A stretch of 64,000 bases of DNA from JAEUPI01 sp046348365 (GTDB lineage Bacteria > Pseudomonadota > Gammaproteobacteria > Burkholderiales > Burkholderiaceae_C). The stretch covers positions 1 to 64,000 of the forward strand of contig JAXMEL010000008.1 in the NCBI GenBank assembly GCA_046348365.1, in the 5' to 3' direction. The notes under the pieces were generated by a model, which was not told where the DNA came from, made no database searches, and was given only the letters and a program-made list of their open reading frames with translations. Each line of letters begins with the position of its first letter. Position 1 is the stretch's first letter. The position numbers and the translations under genes are program-made. This document shows positions 17,646 through 26,167 of the stretch, one piece after another.

Positions 17646-18068
17646 CTACGAGACCTTCTCGCGCAGCCAGTCGGGCAGCGGCCGCGCCTTCTCGCTGGTG
17701 TAGTCGGTCCACACCATCTTGGCGCCGCCGTCGGCCCAGATCGGCCCCGGCGCGTCGGCGCGCTCCATCGTCACGTAGGTGCCGAAGCTCGAGCGCCCGA
17801 CCACGGTGGTGTAGGTCTTCACCAGCACGTCGCCCGGGTAGCGCAGCTGCTGGCGGAAGGTGCACCACGCGTTGACTATCACGATGCCCTCGCCGCCCAC
17901 CGTCTCGGGCACGATGCCGATGCTCTGGCACCAGTCGATGCGCGCCGTCTCCATGTAGCGGAAGTACAGCGTGTTGTTGACGTGGCCCATCGCGTCCATG
18001 TCGCCCCAGCGGATGGGGATCGTCATCTCGTAGACGAGCTTCTTCTTCTCCGGAACGTCGAAACGCAT
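17646..18068 (-). CDS. Acyl-CoA thioesterase (hotdog, 4HBT/YbgC-like)
   Basis: A 140-residue single hotdog-fold protein. The catalytic helix start IPIRWGDMDAMGHVNNTLY carries the aspartate used by 4-hydroxybenzoyl-CoA thioesterase-like enzymes. The beta-sheet region YPGDVLVKTYTTVVGRSSF follows. Such enzymes hydrolyse short or medium acyl-CoA; the substrate here is not determined. Its start abuts the yceH stop codon directly, so the pair is co-translated, and the SDR gene upstream probably belongs to the same unit. Confidence 0.85.
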   Translation of the reverse strand: MRFDVPEKKKLVYEMTIPIRWGDMDAMGHVNNTLYFRYMETARIDWCQSIGIVPETVGGEGIVIVNAWCTFRQQLRYPGDVLVKTYTTVVGRSSFGTYVTMERADAPGPIWADGGAKMVWTDYTSEKARPLPDWLREKVS

Positions 18069-18740
18069 TCAGCGCGCCCTCGGTGTCACGCCGAGTTCGG
18101 CGCTGAGCTGGTCGACCATGGCCTGCAACGCCTCCACGCGCGCAGCCAGGCGCTGCTGCTCGGCCTTGAGCGCCGCGAGTTCGCCCGCGCTCACCGCATC
18201 GTGCTCGGGCATCGCGGCCGCGGCTGCCGCGGCCACCGGCGTGACCACCTCGCCGCACAGCAGATGCGCCCAGCGCGCCTCGCGCGAGCCCGGTGCACGC
18301 GGCAGCTTCAGCACCAGCGGCGGCTGCCGCGCGGCGAGTTCGTCGAGAAAGCCTTCCACCGACGACACGTCGGCAAAGCGGTGCAGCCGCTCGCAGTTGG
18401 CGCGCAGCTCGGCCGCCGTCTGCGGCCCACGCAGCATCAGCACCGCGAGGATCGCCACCGCCTGGCTCGGCACCACCAGCCCGCGCTGCAGGTTGTGCTC
18501 GTAGCGCGCCACGCGCGAGCCGCTGGATTCGATCAGCAGGCTCGCGGCCTTGAGCGAATCGACCGCCACGAGCACGTCGGCATCGTCGGCATTCATCAAC
18601 GGGTCGCGCGCCGTCTTCTGGTTGCAGCCGGCCACCAGCGCGTTGAGCGACAGCGGGTAGGTGTCGGGCACGGTGGCGTGCTTTTCCACCAGCACACCGA
18701 GCACGCGGGCCTCCAGCGGCGTCAGCGCACGCTGCAGCAT
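18069..18740 (-). CDS. yceH: DUF480 family protein YceH
   Basis: A 223-residue protein of the YceH family: two winged-helix repeats (LTPLEARVLGVLVEKHATVPDTYP, then LVVPSQAVAILAVLMLRGPQTAAELR) and a C-terminal coiled coil (ALKAEQQRLAARVEALQAMVDQL) that probably dimerises it. The conserved NQKTARDP is present. Molecular role is unknown although the wHTH folds suggest nucleic-acid binding. It lies between an SDR gene (7 bp) and the thioesterase gene (0 bp). Confidence 0.88.
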   Translation of the reverse strand: MLQRALTPLEARVLGVLVEKHATVPDTYPLSLNALVAGCNQKTARDPLMNADDADVLVAVDSLKAASLLIESSGSRVARYEHNLQRGLVVPSQAVAILAVLMLRGPQTAAELRANCERLHRFADVSSVEGFLDELAARQPPLVLKLPRAPGSREARWAHLLCGEVVTPVAAAAAAAMPEHDAVSAGELAALKAEQQRLAARVEALQAMVDQLSAELGVTPRAR

Positions 18741-18747
18741 CGCACGC

Positions 18748-19530
18748 TCAGACGCCGAAGCCGTCGTCGGCGGCCAGCACCGCGCCGTTGACGAATCGGC
18801 TCTCGTTGGCGCACAGCATCATCAGCGCGGTGTCGAGATCCTTCGGCTGGCCGACGCGCTTGCGCGGCAACATACTGATCAGCTTCTGGCCGGCTTCGGT
18901 GCTCCACTGGTGGTGGTTGATCTCGGTGTCGATGTAGCCCGGGCACAGCGCGTTCACGTTGATGCCGTAGCGGCCCCATTCGAGCGCCATCGCGCGCGTC
19001 ATGTGGATCACCGCGGCCTTGCTCATGCAGTAGATGCCGATCTTGCTCATCGGCCTCAGCCCGCCCATCGACGCGACGTTGACGATGCGCCCGCCGGTGA
19101 AGGTGCCGGGCGACGAGCCCTGCGCGCGGCCGATCATGCGCCGCGCCACCTCCTGCGCGACGAAGAACGCGCCGCGCGCATTGGTGTCGAACACGAAGTC
19201 GAAATCCTCGGGCGTGGCATCGACCAGGCGCTGCGTGGAGCCGACGCCGGAGTTGTTGACCAGGATGTCGATCGCACCCATCTCGGTCTCGGCATGGGCC
19301 ACCGCGGCCTTGATGCTGTCGGTGTCGGTCACGTCGAGCGTCACCACGTGCGCGTCGCCGCCGGCGGCCTCGAGCTCGGCGCGCAACGTCTTCAGGCGGT
19401 CCATGCGCCGCGCGGCGAGCACCACGGCAGCGCCGGCGCCGCTGAGCGTGCGGGCGAACTGCGCACCCAGGCCGCTGGACGCGCCGGTGACGAAGGCCAC
19501 GCGGCCCGACAGGTCGATGCTGTAGCTCAC
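18748..19530 (-). CDS. Short-chain dehydrogenase/reductase
   Basis: A 260-residue classical SDR. The Rossmann nucleotide motif TGASSGLG is at 15-22, NNSG follows the fourth strand, the catalytic Ser is in NVASMGG, and the Tyr-x3-Lys pair is in IYCMSKAA. CPGYIDTEI comes after it. The start is GTG, supported by a near-perfect GAGGAGG five bases upstream. It reduces or oxidises an alcohol/carbonyl substrate with NAD(P); specificity cannot be told. It heads a unit with yceH and a thioesterase, perhaps acting in acyl-CoA metabolism. Confidence 0.88.
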   Translation of the reverse strand: MSYSIDLSGRVAFVTGASSGLGAQFARTLSGAGAAVVLAARRMDRLKTLRAELEAAGGDAHVVTLDVTDTDSIKAAVAHAETEMGAIDILVNNSGVGSTQRLVDATPEDFDFVFDTNARGAFFVAQEVARRMIGRAQGSSPGTFTGGRIVNVASMGGLRPMSKIGIYCMSKAAVIHMTRAMALEWGRYGINVNALCPGYIDTEINHHQWSTEAGQKLISMLPRKRVGQPKDLDTALMMLCANESRFVNGAVLAADDGFGV

Positions 19531-19675
19531 GCTATCCTCCTCGCCCCTCGGCGATCGATCGATGCGGTGACGATAGCACGCGCGTCGCTGTCTTCCGCAC
19601 GACACGCCGCGCGCTGCCCCGCCCGTAGAATCGCGCCGCCGCGCGCCTTCGCGCGGTGCTGCCGGGAAGCGCGCC

Positions 19676-21436
19676 ATGACACCCCAGGACATCCTTGCGC
19701 AATACGGCCCGCGAGAGGCCATGGAGTACGACGTGGTGGTGGTCGGCGCCGGCCCGGCGGGCCTGGCGAGCGCGATCCACATCAAGCAACTCGCGGCCGC
19801 GGCCGGCAAGGAGGTGTCGGTCGTCGTGCTCGAGAAGGGCTCGGAGCCCGGTGCGCACACGCTGTCGGGCGCCGTGATGGACCCGCGCGCCATGAACGAG
19901 CTGATCCCCGACTGGAAGGCCCGCGGCGCGCCGCTGAGCCAGCCGGTGAGCGGCGACGAGATGCTGTTCCTCAGCGCCACCGGCGCGCGCCGCACGCCCG
20001 ACTGGCTGGTGCCGCGCAACCTGCACAACGAGGGCAACTACGTCATCAGCCTGTCGAACGTGGTGAAGTGGCTCGCCACGCAGGCCGAGGCGCTCGGCGT
20101 GGAGATCTTCCCCGGCTTCGCAGCGGCAGAGGTGCTCTACGACGACAAGGGCGCCGTCAAGGGCGTGGCCACCGGCAACATGGGCATCGGCAAGGACGGC
20201 GAGCCGCACGAGGGCTTCCAGCTCGGCATGGAGCTGCTCGGCAAGTACACCTTGTTCGCCGAAGGCGCGCGCGGGCATCTGGGCCGGCAACTCATCGCGC
20301 GCTTCGAGCTCGCCGAAGGGCGCGACCCGGCGAGCTACGCGATCGGCATCAAGGAGCTGTGGGAGGTCGACCCGGCCAAGGCCAAGCCCGGCCTGGTGGT
20401 GCACACCAGCGGCTGGCCGATCACCGACGGCACCTTCGGCGGCGGCTTTCTCTACCACCTGGAAGACAACAAGGTCACCTGCGGCTTCGTGCTCGGCCTG
20501 GACTACCGCAACCCGTGGATGAGCCCGTTCGAGGAGATGCAACGCTGGAAGACGCACCCGGCCATCCGCTCGCACCTCGAAGGCGGCAAGCGCATCGGCT
20601 ACGGTGCGCGCGCCATCAACAACGGCACGCCGCAATGCCTGCCCAAGCTGGTGTTCCCGGGCGGGGCCTTGATCGGCTGCGACGCCGGGTTCATGAACGC
20701 GGCGCGCATCAAGGGCAGCCACGCGGCGATCAAGAGCGGCATGCTCGCCGCGCAGGCGGCCTTCGACGCCGTGACGGCCGGCCGCGCCGGCGACGAACTC
20801 GCCGCGTTCCCGCAGGCGTTCGAGAAGAGCTGGCTGTTCACGGAGCTGCAGCAGTCGCGCAACTTCAAGACCTGGTTCAAGAAGGGTGCGTTGGTCGGTG
20901 CGTTGATGACCGGCATCGAGCAATGGCTGATGCCCAGGATCGGCATCGCCTCGCCGCCCTGGACGCTGCACCACAGCGAGCCCGATCACGCGCGCCTGCT
21001 GCCGGCCGCGCAGTGCGCGAAGATCGACTACCCCAAACCCGACGGCAAGCTCACCTTCGACCGCCTGGCCTCGGTGTTCATCAGCAACACCAATCACGAG
21101 GAGAACCAGCCGGCGCACCTGACGCTGAAGGATGCGTCGGTACCGGTGAAGACCAACCTCGCGGTGTATGCCGGCCCCGAGAGCCGCTACTGCCCGGCCG
21201 GCGTGTACGAGTTCGTCGACGCCGAGGGCGGCGGCAGCCCGGCGACGGGCCGCCCCGAGCCGGGCTCCCCCCACGGGGGGGCGGGCGCCGAAGGCGACCA
21301 GGGGGGCCGCATGCGCCTGCAGATCAACGCGCAGAACTGCGTGCACTGCAAGACCTGCGACATCAAGGACCCGACGCAAAACATCGTCTGGGTCGCGCCC
21401 GAAGGCGGCGGCGGGCCGAACTACGCCGGCATGTAG
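19676..21436 (+). CDS. Electron transfer flavoprotein-ubiquinone oxidoreductase
   Basis: A 586-residue membrane-associated flavoprotein passing electrons from acyl-CoA dehydrogenases (via ETF) to ubiquinone. The FAD motif VVVGAGPAGLASA is near residue 21. The 4Fe-4S cluster ligands are Cys506 (RYCPAGVYEF), Cys555, Cys558 and Cys561 (CVHCKTC). Between the first and second ligand there are 49 residues, against 25 in the mammalian enzyme, because of a Gly/Pro-rich in-frame insertion (see repeat entry). The frame stays open and all ligands are retained, so the protein is probably active. The etfAB partner genes are not in the window. Confidence 0.95.
   Translation: MTPQDILAQYGPREAMEYDVVVVGAGPAGLASAIHIKQLAAAAGKEVSVVVLEKGSEPGAHTLSGAVMDPRAMNELIPDWKARGAPLSQPVSGDEMLFLSATGARRTPDWLVPRNLHNEGNYVISLSNVVKWLATQAEALGVEIFPGFAAAEVLYDDKGAVKGVATGNMGIGKDGEPHEGFQLGMELLGKYTLFAEGARGHLGRQLIARFELAEGRDPASYAIGIKELWEVDPAKAKPGLVVHTSGWPITDGTFGGGFLYHLEDNKVTCGFVLGLDYRNPWMSPFEEMQRWKTHPAIRSHLEGGKRIGYGARAINNGTPQCLPKLVFPGGALIGCDAGFMNAARIKGSHAAIKSGMLAAQAAFDAVTAGRAGDELAAFPQAFEKSWLFTELQQSRNFKTWFKKGALVGALMTGIEQWLMPRIGIASPPWTLHHSEPDHARLLPAAQCAKIDYPKPDGKLTFDRLASVFISNTNHEENQPAHLTLKDASVPVKTNLAVYAGPESRYCPAGVYEFVDAEGGGSPATGRPEPGSPHGGAGAEGDQGGRMRLQINAQNCVHCKTCDIKDPTQNIVWVAPEGGGGPNYAGM
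21229..21310 (+). repeat. In-frame GC-rich palindromic insertion inside the ETF-QO gene
   Basis: About 72-80 bp encoding a Gly/Ser/Pro/Ala-rich stretch (PATGRPEPGSPHGGAGAEGD) not found in other ETF-QO. Its centre is a C6 run (21267-21272) followed by AC and a G7 run (21275-21281), flanked by a second G6 run (21301-21306). The form is like the short dispersed palindromic units seen in Burkholderiales genomes. Edges are approximate, set by resumption of family sequence at RLQINAQNC. Confidence 0.6.
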
Positions 21437-21464
21437 CCGAGGCTAGAATCCCCGCTCCTGGCCC

Positions 21465-21557
21465 GGAGACGTGACCGAGTGGCCGAAGGTGCTCCCCTGC
21501 TAAGGGAGTATGCGGGCAAAACCTGCATCGAGGGTTCGAATCCCTCCGTCTCCGCCA
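21465..21557 (+). tRNA. tRNA-Ser (GCT)
   Basis: Class II tRNA with acceptor GGAGACG paired to CGTCTCC, anticodon GCT in CCCTGCTAAGG, a long variable arm (TATGCGGGCAAAACCTGCAT), T-arm GGTTCGAATCC, discriminator G and encoded CCA. A TAGAAT box 17 bp upstream may be its -10. Confidence 0.96.
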
Positions 21558-21601
21558 AGTTGCACCGCGTCGCGGATCGCTCGGCCAGGCCCTCCACACA
21601 C

Positions 21602-21913
21602 ATGACCTGCCGCACACCACACCCTCTTCGTGCCCTCGCCGGCACCTTGCACGGCACCGCCGCCGTGATCATCGTCGCTGCGCTGTTCGGCTGCGCCGCG
21701 GCGCCGAGTCCACCGCCCGCTGTGGCGACCGCGGTCGCCGCCGAGCAGAAGTCCGGCGACATGGTCTGCACGCGCGAGTACCCCACGGGATCCAACATTC
21801 CGATCACCAAGTGCCGCACGCGCGAGCAGATCGAGGCCGAGCGCGCCGCGGCGCACGAAGGCTTGCGTCGCCACCAGACCGGCGGGCCCAACGCCAAGAT
21901 GGGTGATCAGTAG
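21602..21913 (+). CDS. Small putative lipoprotein
   Basis: A 103-residue protein with signal AAVIIVAALFGC (lipobox LFGC, Cys about 31) and a short mature part containing MVCTREYPTGSNIPITKCRTREQIEA split by two cysteines. This two-Cys pattern recurs in small hypothetical proteins of beta- and gammaproteobacteria; no function is known. The start was set at the ATG 45 bp after the tRNA-Ser gene, since upstream frames lie inside the tRNA. Confidence 0.7.
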   Translation: MTCRTPHPLRALAGTLHGTAAVIIVAALFGCAAAPSPPPAVATAVAAEQKSGDMVCTREYPTGSNIPITKCRTREQIEAERAAAHEGLRRHQTGGPNAKMGDQ

Positions 21914-21975
21914 CGCCGCTGCGAGTCTCTCGCGCAGCCCTCGCTCGAGGCGTCGGCGCCGGGCGCGAACGGACC

Positions 21976-22470
21976 CTAGTTGTCGGCTGCGAGCTTCTCG
22001 AACACGTCGAGCAGCTGGCGATCGCCCAGCTGTCGCGCGCTCGCGAGTTCTCCGCCACGCGTTGCCTTGATCAGGCGGCCGTCGCTCGCCAGCACGACGA
22101 CGGCCGGAATCCCCTTGCTCGTCACGTTGCCGAAGCGCTGCGCGATCGGCGTGTTCTTGTCGAAGTGGCCGACGTCGACCTTGCTCAGCACGTAGCGATC
22201 GGCCACGTGCCCGGCCAGCGCGCCGGCCGACATCTTCTTGGCGAGCGAGCGGCAGTCCGGGCACCAGTTGGCGCCGAACACCACCAGCACGTGCTTGTTC
22301 TCGCCACGCGCGCGCTCGAGCGCGCGATCGAGGTCGGCCTGCGCGTCGGCACGCTCGTCGTAGGGTTGAATCGCCGCGTCGTCGTCGCTCTTCGAGCAGC
22401 CGCCCATCAGCACGCTCGCCGCGCAGACGACGAACGATGCGACCGCCAGCGCGCGACGCCGATGACGCAT
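21976..22470 (-). CDS. Thioredoxin-like lipoprotein
   Basis: A 164-residue exported thioredoxin-fold protein. The signal ends LMGGC (Cys25, probable lipidation), and the redox site is WCPDC at 69-73 within VLVVFGANWCPDCRSLAKK. The cis-Pro lies in SKGIPAVVVL. It is likely a periplasmic disulfide reductase or oxidase; the partner is unknown. WCPDC rather than WCGPC resembles thioredoxin-like proteins linked to outer-membrane or cytochrome maturation. It follows lysC after 25 bp on the same strand. Confidence 0.8.
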   Translation of the reverse strand: MRHRRRALAVASFVVCAASVLMGGCSKSDDDAAIQPYDERADAQADLDRALERARGENKHVLVVFGANWCPDCRSLAKKMSAGALAGHVADRYVLSKVDVGHFDKNTPIAQRFGNVTSKGIPAVVVLASDGRLIKATRGGELASARQLGDRQLLDVFEKLAADN

Positions 22471-22495
22471 GGCGGGCTCCACGCCGGCCGGCGCG

Positions 22496-23767
22496 TCAGG
22501 CCGCGGCCGGCGCCTCCAGCTCGAACGCGCGGTGCAGCGCACGCACCGCGAGCTCCATGTACTTCTCGTCGATCACCACCGAGGTCTTGATCTCGCTGGT
22601 GGTGATCATCTGGATGTTGATGTTCTCCTCCGAGAGCGTGCGGAACATCTTGGCCGCCACGCCCACGTGGCTGCGCATGCCGATGCCGACGATCGAAACC
22701 TTGCAGATGCGCGTGTCGCCGACCACGTCGCCGGCGGAAAGCGCCGGCGCGACCTTGCTCTTGAGCAGATCCATCGTGCGCGCGTAGTCGTTGCGGTGCA
22801 CGGTGAAGGAGAAGTCGGTCTTGCCGTCGTGCGACACGTTCTGCACGATCACGTCGACATCGATGTTCGCGTCGGCCACCGCACCCAGGATCTGGTAGGC
22901 GATGCCGGGCCGGTCGGGCACGCGTATCAGCGTGACCTTGGCCTCGTCGCGGTTGAAGGCGATGCCCGAGACAACGGCTTGTTCCATGTTGACGTCTTCC
23001 TCGAAGGTGATCAGCGTGCCCGACACGGCTTCTTCGGCGATCGGGATGTCCCACGGCGTGAAGCTCGACAGCACGCGCAGCGGCACGCGGTACTTGCCGG
23101 CGAACTCCACCGAGCGGATCTGCAGCACCTTGGAGCCCAGGCTCGCCATCTCGAGCATCTCCTCGAAGCTGACGGTCGCGAGGCGCCGCGCCTCGGGCAC
23201 GATGCGCGGGTCGGTGGTGTAGACGCCGTCGACGTCGGTGTAGATCAGGCACTCGGCCGCCTTCATCGCCGCGGCCACCGCCACGGCCGAGGTGTCGGAG
23301 CCGCCGCGGCCGAGCGTGGTGATGTGGCCGTCGCCGTCGATGCCCTGGAAGCCGGTGATGATCACCACCTTGCCGGCGGCGAGGTCGGCGCGCACGCGCG
23401 CGTCGTCGATGCTCTCGATGCGCGCCTTGGTGTAGGCGCTGTCGGTGCGCACCGGCACCTGCCAGCCGGCGTAGCTCACCGCGGCCAGCCCTTCGGCCTG
23501 CAGCGCCAGCGCGAGCAGGCCCACCGACACCTGCTCGCCGGTGGAGGCGATCATGTCGAGCTCGCGCATCGTCTGCGCGGTGGCCTTCTCGGGCGACACC
23601 TCCTTGGCCAGCGCGAGCAGGCGGTTGGTCTCGCCGCTCATGGCCGAGGGCACCACCACCATCTGGTGGCCGGCGCGCGCCCACTTGGCCACGCGCTTGG
23701 CGACGTTGCGGATCCGCTCGGTGGATCCCATCGAGGTGCCGCCGTACTTGTGGACGATCAGGGCCAT
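22496..23767 (-). CDS. lysC: Aspartate kinase
   Basis: A 423-residue aspartokinase of the alpha/beta type found in most bacteria, catalysing phosphorylation of aspartate, the entry to lysine, threonine and methionine. The kinase domain shows KYGGTSMGS (7-15), RGGSDTSAVAVAAAM and YTDVDGVYTTDPR. Two ACT domains follow (from about 265) for feedback by lysine/threonine. An internal restart for a separate beta subunit, as in Bacillus, was not established. No lysine riboswitch was recognised upstream. Confidence 0.96.
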   Translation of the reverse strand: MALIVHKYGGTSMGSTERIRNVAKRVAKWARAGHQMVVVPSAMSGETNRLLALAKEVSPEKATAQTMRELDMIASTGEQVSVGLLALALQAEGLAAVSYAGWQVPVRTDSAYTKARIESIDDARVRADLAAGKVVIITGFQGIDGDGHITTLGRGGSDTSAVAVAAAMKAAECLIYTDVDGVYTTDPRIVPEARRLATVSFEEMLEMASLGSKVLQIRSVEFAGKYRVPLRVLSSFTPWDIPIAEEAVSGTLITFEEDVNMEQAVVSGIAFNRDEAKVTLIRVPDRPGIAYQILGAVADANIDVDVIVQNVSHDGKTDFSFTVHRNDYARTMDLLKSKVAPALSAGDVVGDTRICKVSIVGIGMRSHVGVAAKMFRTLSEENINIQMITTSEIKTSVVIDEKYMELAVRALHRAFELEAPAAA

Positions 23768-23852
23768 GACGTGTCTGCGCTGCTGAGGGGCCTCGCCGCG
23801 GCGCGCGCTCGCGCGTGCCGCGGGCCCGGCATCGAATGCGAAACCGGTGATT

Positions 23853-25172
23853 TTAGCTGCGGCGCCGAGGCGAACCGGCCTCGGCCGGGATCCATCGCAC
23901 CGAGAGGCCCGCACCCGCGCAACGACAGCGCGCATCGATGCCGAGGCCCGGCACGGCCACCAGCGCATCGCCGCACCACACCAGCGGGCCGGCGCGATCC
24001 CAGGCCGGCACGCCGGCGGCCTGGTACTGCTTCTTCAGGCTGCGCGGCACGCCGCGCCCATGCGACTGGAACTGCTCGCCGCCGCTGCGCCTGCGCAGGC
24101 ACGCGGCACGCAGCAGCTCGACCGGCGCGCCGCCACGCCGCACGCGACGCACGACGAATGACCCGCCCCACGCCGGCAGTCGATGCGTGCCCGGCATCGA
24201 CAGGTCGATCGCCATCTCGGCGTCGACCGGCGTCGCCGCTCGTGGCACGGCGAGCGACAGGCGCGCGCGATGCAGGCGCAACGCGTGAGCCGCATCGACC
24301 GGCCAGTGCGCGGCGGTGGCAGCGGGCAGCTCCCGAGCGAGGCGCTCGATCAGGCTGCCCGGCGCCGCATGGCCGAGCCGCTCGCGCAGCCAGGCCTGCA
24401 GGACGTTGACGCGCCGCGTGTCGTCGAGCTTGCGCCACGCCGCAACATGCAAGTGCTCGCCGTCGCGCAGCAGCGCGAGGTCAGCGTCGGCGACGGCGGT
24501 CTGCAGCCGCAGCGCCCACTGGGCGCGGCGCGCCACCGCGGCCAGCGCTGCTTCGGCCTCGGGAAACGCAGCCGAGAGCACCGGCCACACCGCCGTGCGC
24601 AAGCGGCTGCGCGCGTAGCGGAGATCGGTGTTCGACGGATCGTCGACGCCGCGCAGCCGATGCTGCCGCGCATAGGCCTCGATCGCCGCGTGCGGCTGCT
24701 CGAGCCACGGCCGGCACCACGCGATGCCGCCCTCGACCGATTCGCGCGGCATCGCCGCCAGGCCCGCTGCGCCGGCACCGCGCAAGGCCTGCAGCAGCAC
24801 GGTCTCGGCCTGGTCGCGCCGATGGTGCGCCAGCAGCACGACCGAGGCGCCCTCGGCGCGCGCCATGCGCGCCAGCGCGGCGTAGCGCTCGCGCCGCGCC
24901 CAGGCCTCCACGCTGTCGCCGCGCGCGGGCTTGCCCTGCAGCCGCGTGGCGCTGAACCGCACCGGCAGGCCGGCACGCCGCCAGCGCGCGCATTGACGCC
25001 CGGCGCGCTGCAGCCATGCATCGGCCTGCGGCAGCAAGCCATGGTGCACGTGCAGCGCCACCACGTCGAGCGCCAGCTCGCGCGCGGCCACGGCGGTGGC
25101 GTGCAGCAAGGCGGTGGAGTCGCGCCCGCCGCTGTAGGCCACCGCGACGGTGCCCCGCGGCGGCGTGTTCAA
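23853..25172 (-). CDS. tilS: tRNA(Ile)-lysidine synthase
   Basis: A 439-residue ATP-dependent enzyme converting C34 of tRNA-Ile(CAU) to lysidine. The P-loop SGGRDS is at residues 14-19, with LHVHHGL, AHHRRDQAETVLLQALRGAG and GVDDPSNTD following, plus C-terminal TilS substrate domains with QSHGRGVPRSLKKQYQAAGVP. The start is TTG, overlapping the accA stop as TTGA; no better start is in frame before the P-loop. It follows accA, the normal betaproteobacterial order. Confidence 0.93.
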   Translation of the reverse strand: MNTPPRGTVAVAYSGGRDSTALLHATAVAARELALDVVALHVHHGLLPQADAWLQRAGRQCARWRRAGLPVRFSATRLQGKPARGDSVEAWARRERYAALARMARAEGASVVLLAHHRRDQAETVLLQALRGAGAAGLAAMPRESVEGGIAWCRPWLEQPHAAIEAYARQHRLRGVDDPSNTDLRYARSRLRTAVWPVLSAAFPEAEAALAAVARRAQWALRLQTAVADADLALLRDGEHLHVAAWRKLDDTRRVNVLQAWLRERLGHAAPGSLIERLARELPAATAAHWPVDAAHALRLHRARLSLAVPRAATPVDAEMAIDLSMPGTHRLPAWGGSFVVRRVRRGGAPVELLRAACLRRRSGGEQFQSHGRGVPRSLKKQYQAAGVPAWDRAGPLVWCGDALVAVPGLGIDARCRCAGAGLSVRWIPAEAGSPRRRS

Positions 25173-26140
25173 TGTTCCTTGGTGTCGGCGTAGCGGCCGT
25201 AGGCCATGAGCCGCTCGTAGCGACGCTCGAGCAGCGCCTTGGTGCCGAGGTCGGACACCTGGCGCAGCGCGTCGGCCAGCGCGCGCTTGAGTTGCGCGCA
25301 CATGTGCTTGGCATCGCGATGCGCACCGCCCACGGGCTCGTTGACGATCTTGTCGATCAGCCCGAGCGCCTTCAGCCGGTGCGCCGTGATGCCCAGCGCC
25401 TCGGCCGCATCGGCAGCGCGCTCGGCCGTCTTCCACAGGATCGAGGCGCAACCCTCGGGCGAGATCACCGAGTAGATGGCGTACTGCAGCATCAGCACCT
25501 GGTCGGCCACGCTGATCGCCAGCGCGCCGCCCGAGCCGCCCTCGCCGATGATCGTGGTGATGATCGGCACCTGCAGCTGGCTCATCGCGTAGATGTTGCG
25601 CCCGATCGCCTCCGACTGGCCGCGCTCTTCGGCCCCGATGCCCGGGTAGGCGCCCGGTGTGTCGACGAAGGTGAAGACCGGAAGCCCGAACTTCTCGGCC
25701 GTGCTCATCAGCCGCAGCGCCTTGCGGTAGCCCTCGGGCTTGGACATGCCGAAGTTGCGCAGCGCGCGCTCCTTGGTGTCGCGGCCCTTCTGGTGGCCGA
25801 TCACCATGCAGGGCTGGCCGTTGAACCGCGCCAGGCCGCCGACGATCGAGGCATCGTCGGCAAAGGCGCGGTCGCCGTGCATCTCGGTGTAGTCGGTGAA
25901 GATCTCGTTGGCGTAATCGAGCGTGTACGGCCGCTGCGGATGACGCGCGATCTGCGTCACCTGCCACGGCGTGAGGCTGGCGTAGATCTCCTTGGTGAGC
26001 TGCAGGCTCTTCTTGTCGAGGCGCTCGATCTCCTCGGAGATGTCGACCGCCGACTCGTTGGAAACGTAGCGCAGCTCCTCGATCTTCGATTCGAGTTCGG
26101 CGATCGGTTGCTCGAACTCGAGGAAGTGGCGTTTGCTCAT
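25169..26140 (-). CDS. accA: Acetyl-CoA carboxylase carboxyltransferase subunit alpha
   Basis: A 323-residue carboxyltransferase subunit that, with AccD, moves CO2 from carboxybiotin to acetyl-CoA to make malonyl-CoA. Family stretches: FLEFEQPIAELESKIEEL, HGDRAFADDASIVGG, TPGAYPGIGAEERGQSEA, GEGGSGGALAI and SVISPEGCASILWK. Length is standard. It is preceded by the glycosylase gene and followed, with a 4-bp overlap, by tilS. accD is not in the window. Confidence 0.97.
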   Translation of the reverse strand: MSKRHFLEFEQPIAELESKIEELRYVSNESAVDISEEIERLDKKSLQLTKEIYASLTPWQVTQIARHPQRPYTLDYANEIFTDYTEMHGDRAFADDASIVGGLARFNGQPCMVIGHQKGRDTKERALRNFGMSKPEGYRKALRLMSTAEKFGLPVFTFVDTPGAYPGIGAEERGQSEAIGRNIYAMSQLQVPIITTIIGEGGSGGALAISVADQVLMLQYAIYSVISPEGCASILWKTAERAADAAEALGITAHRLKALGLIDKIVNEPVGGAHRDAKHMCAQLKRALADALRQVSDLGTKALLERRYERLMAYGRYADTKEH

Positions 26141-26167
26141 TGTTGTGTCCGGACGCCGGCGACGGCG

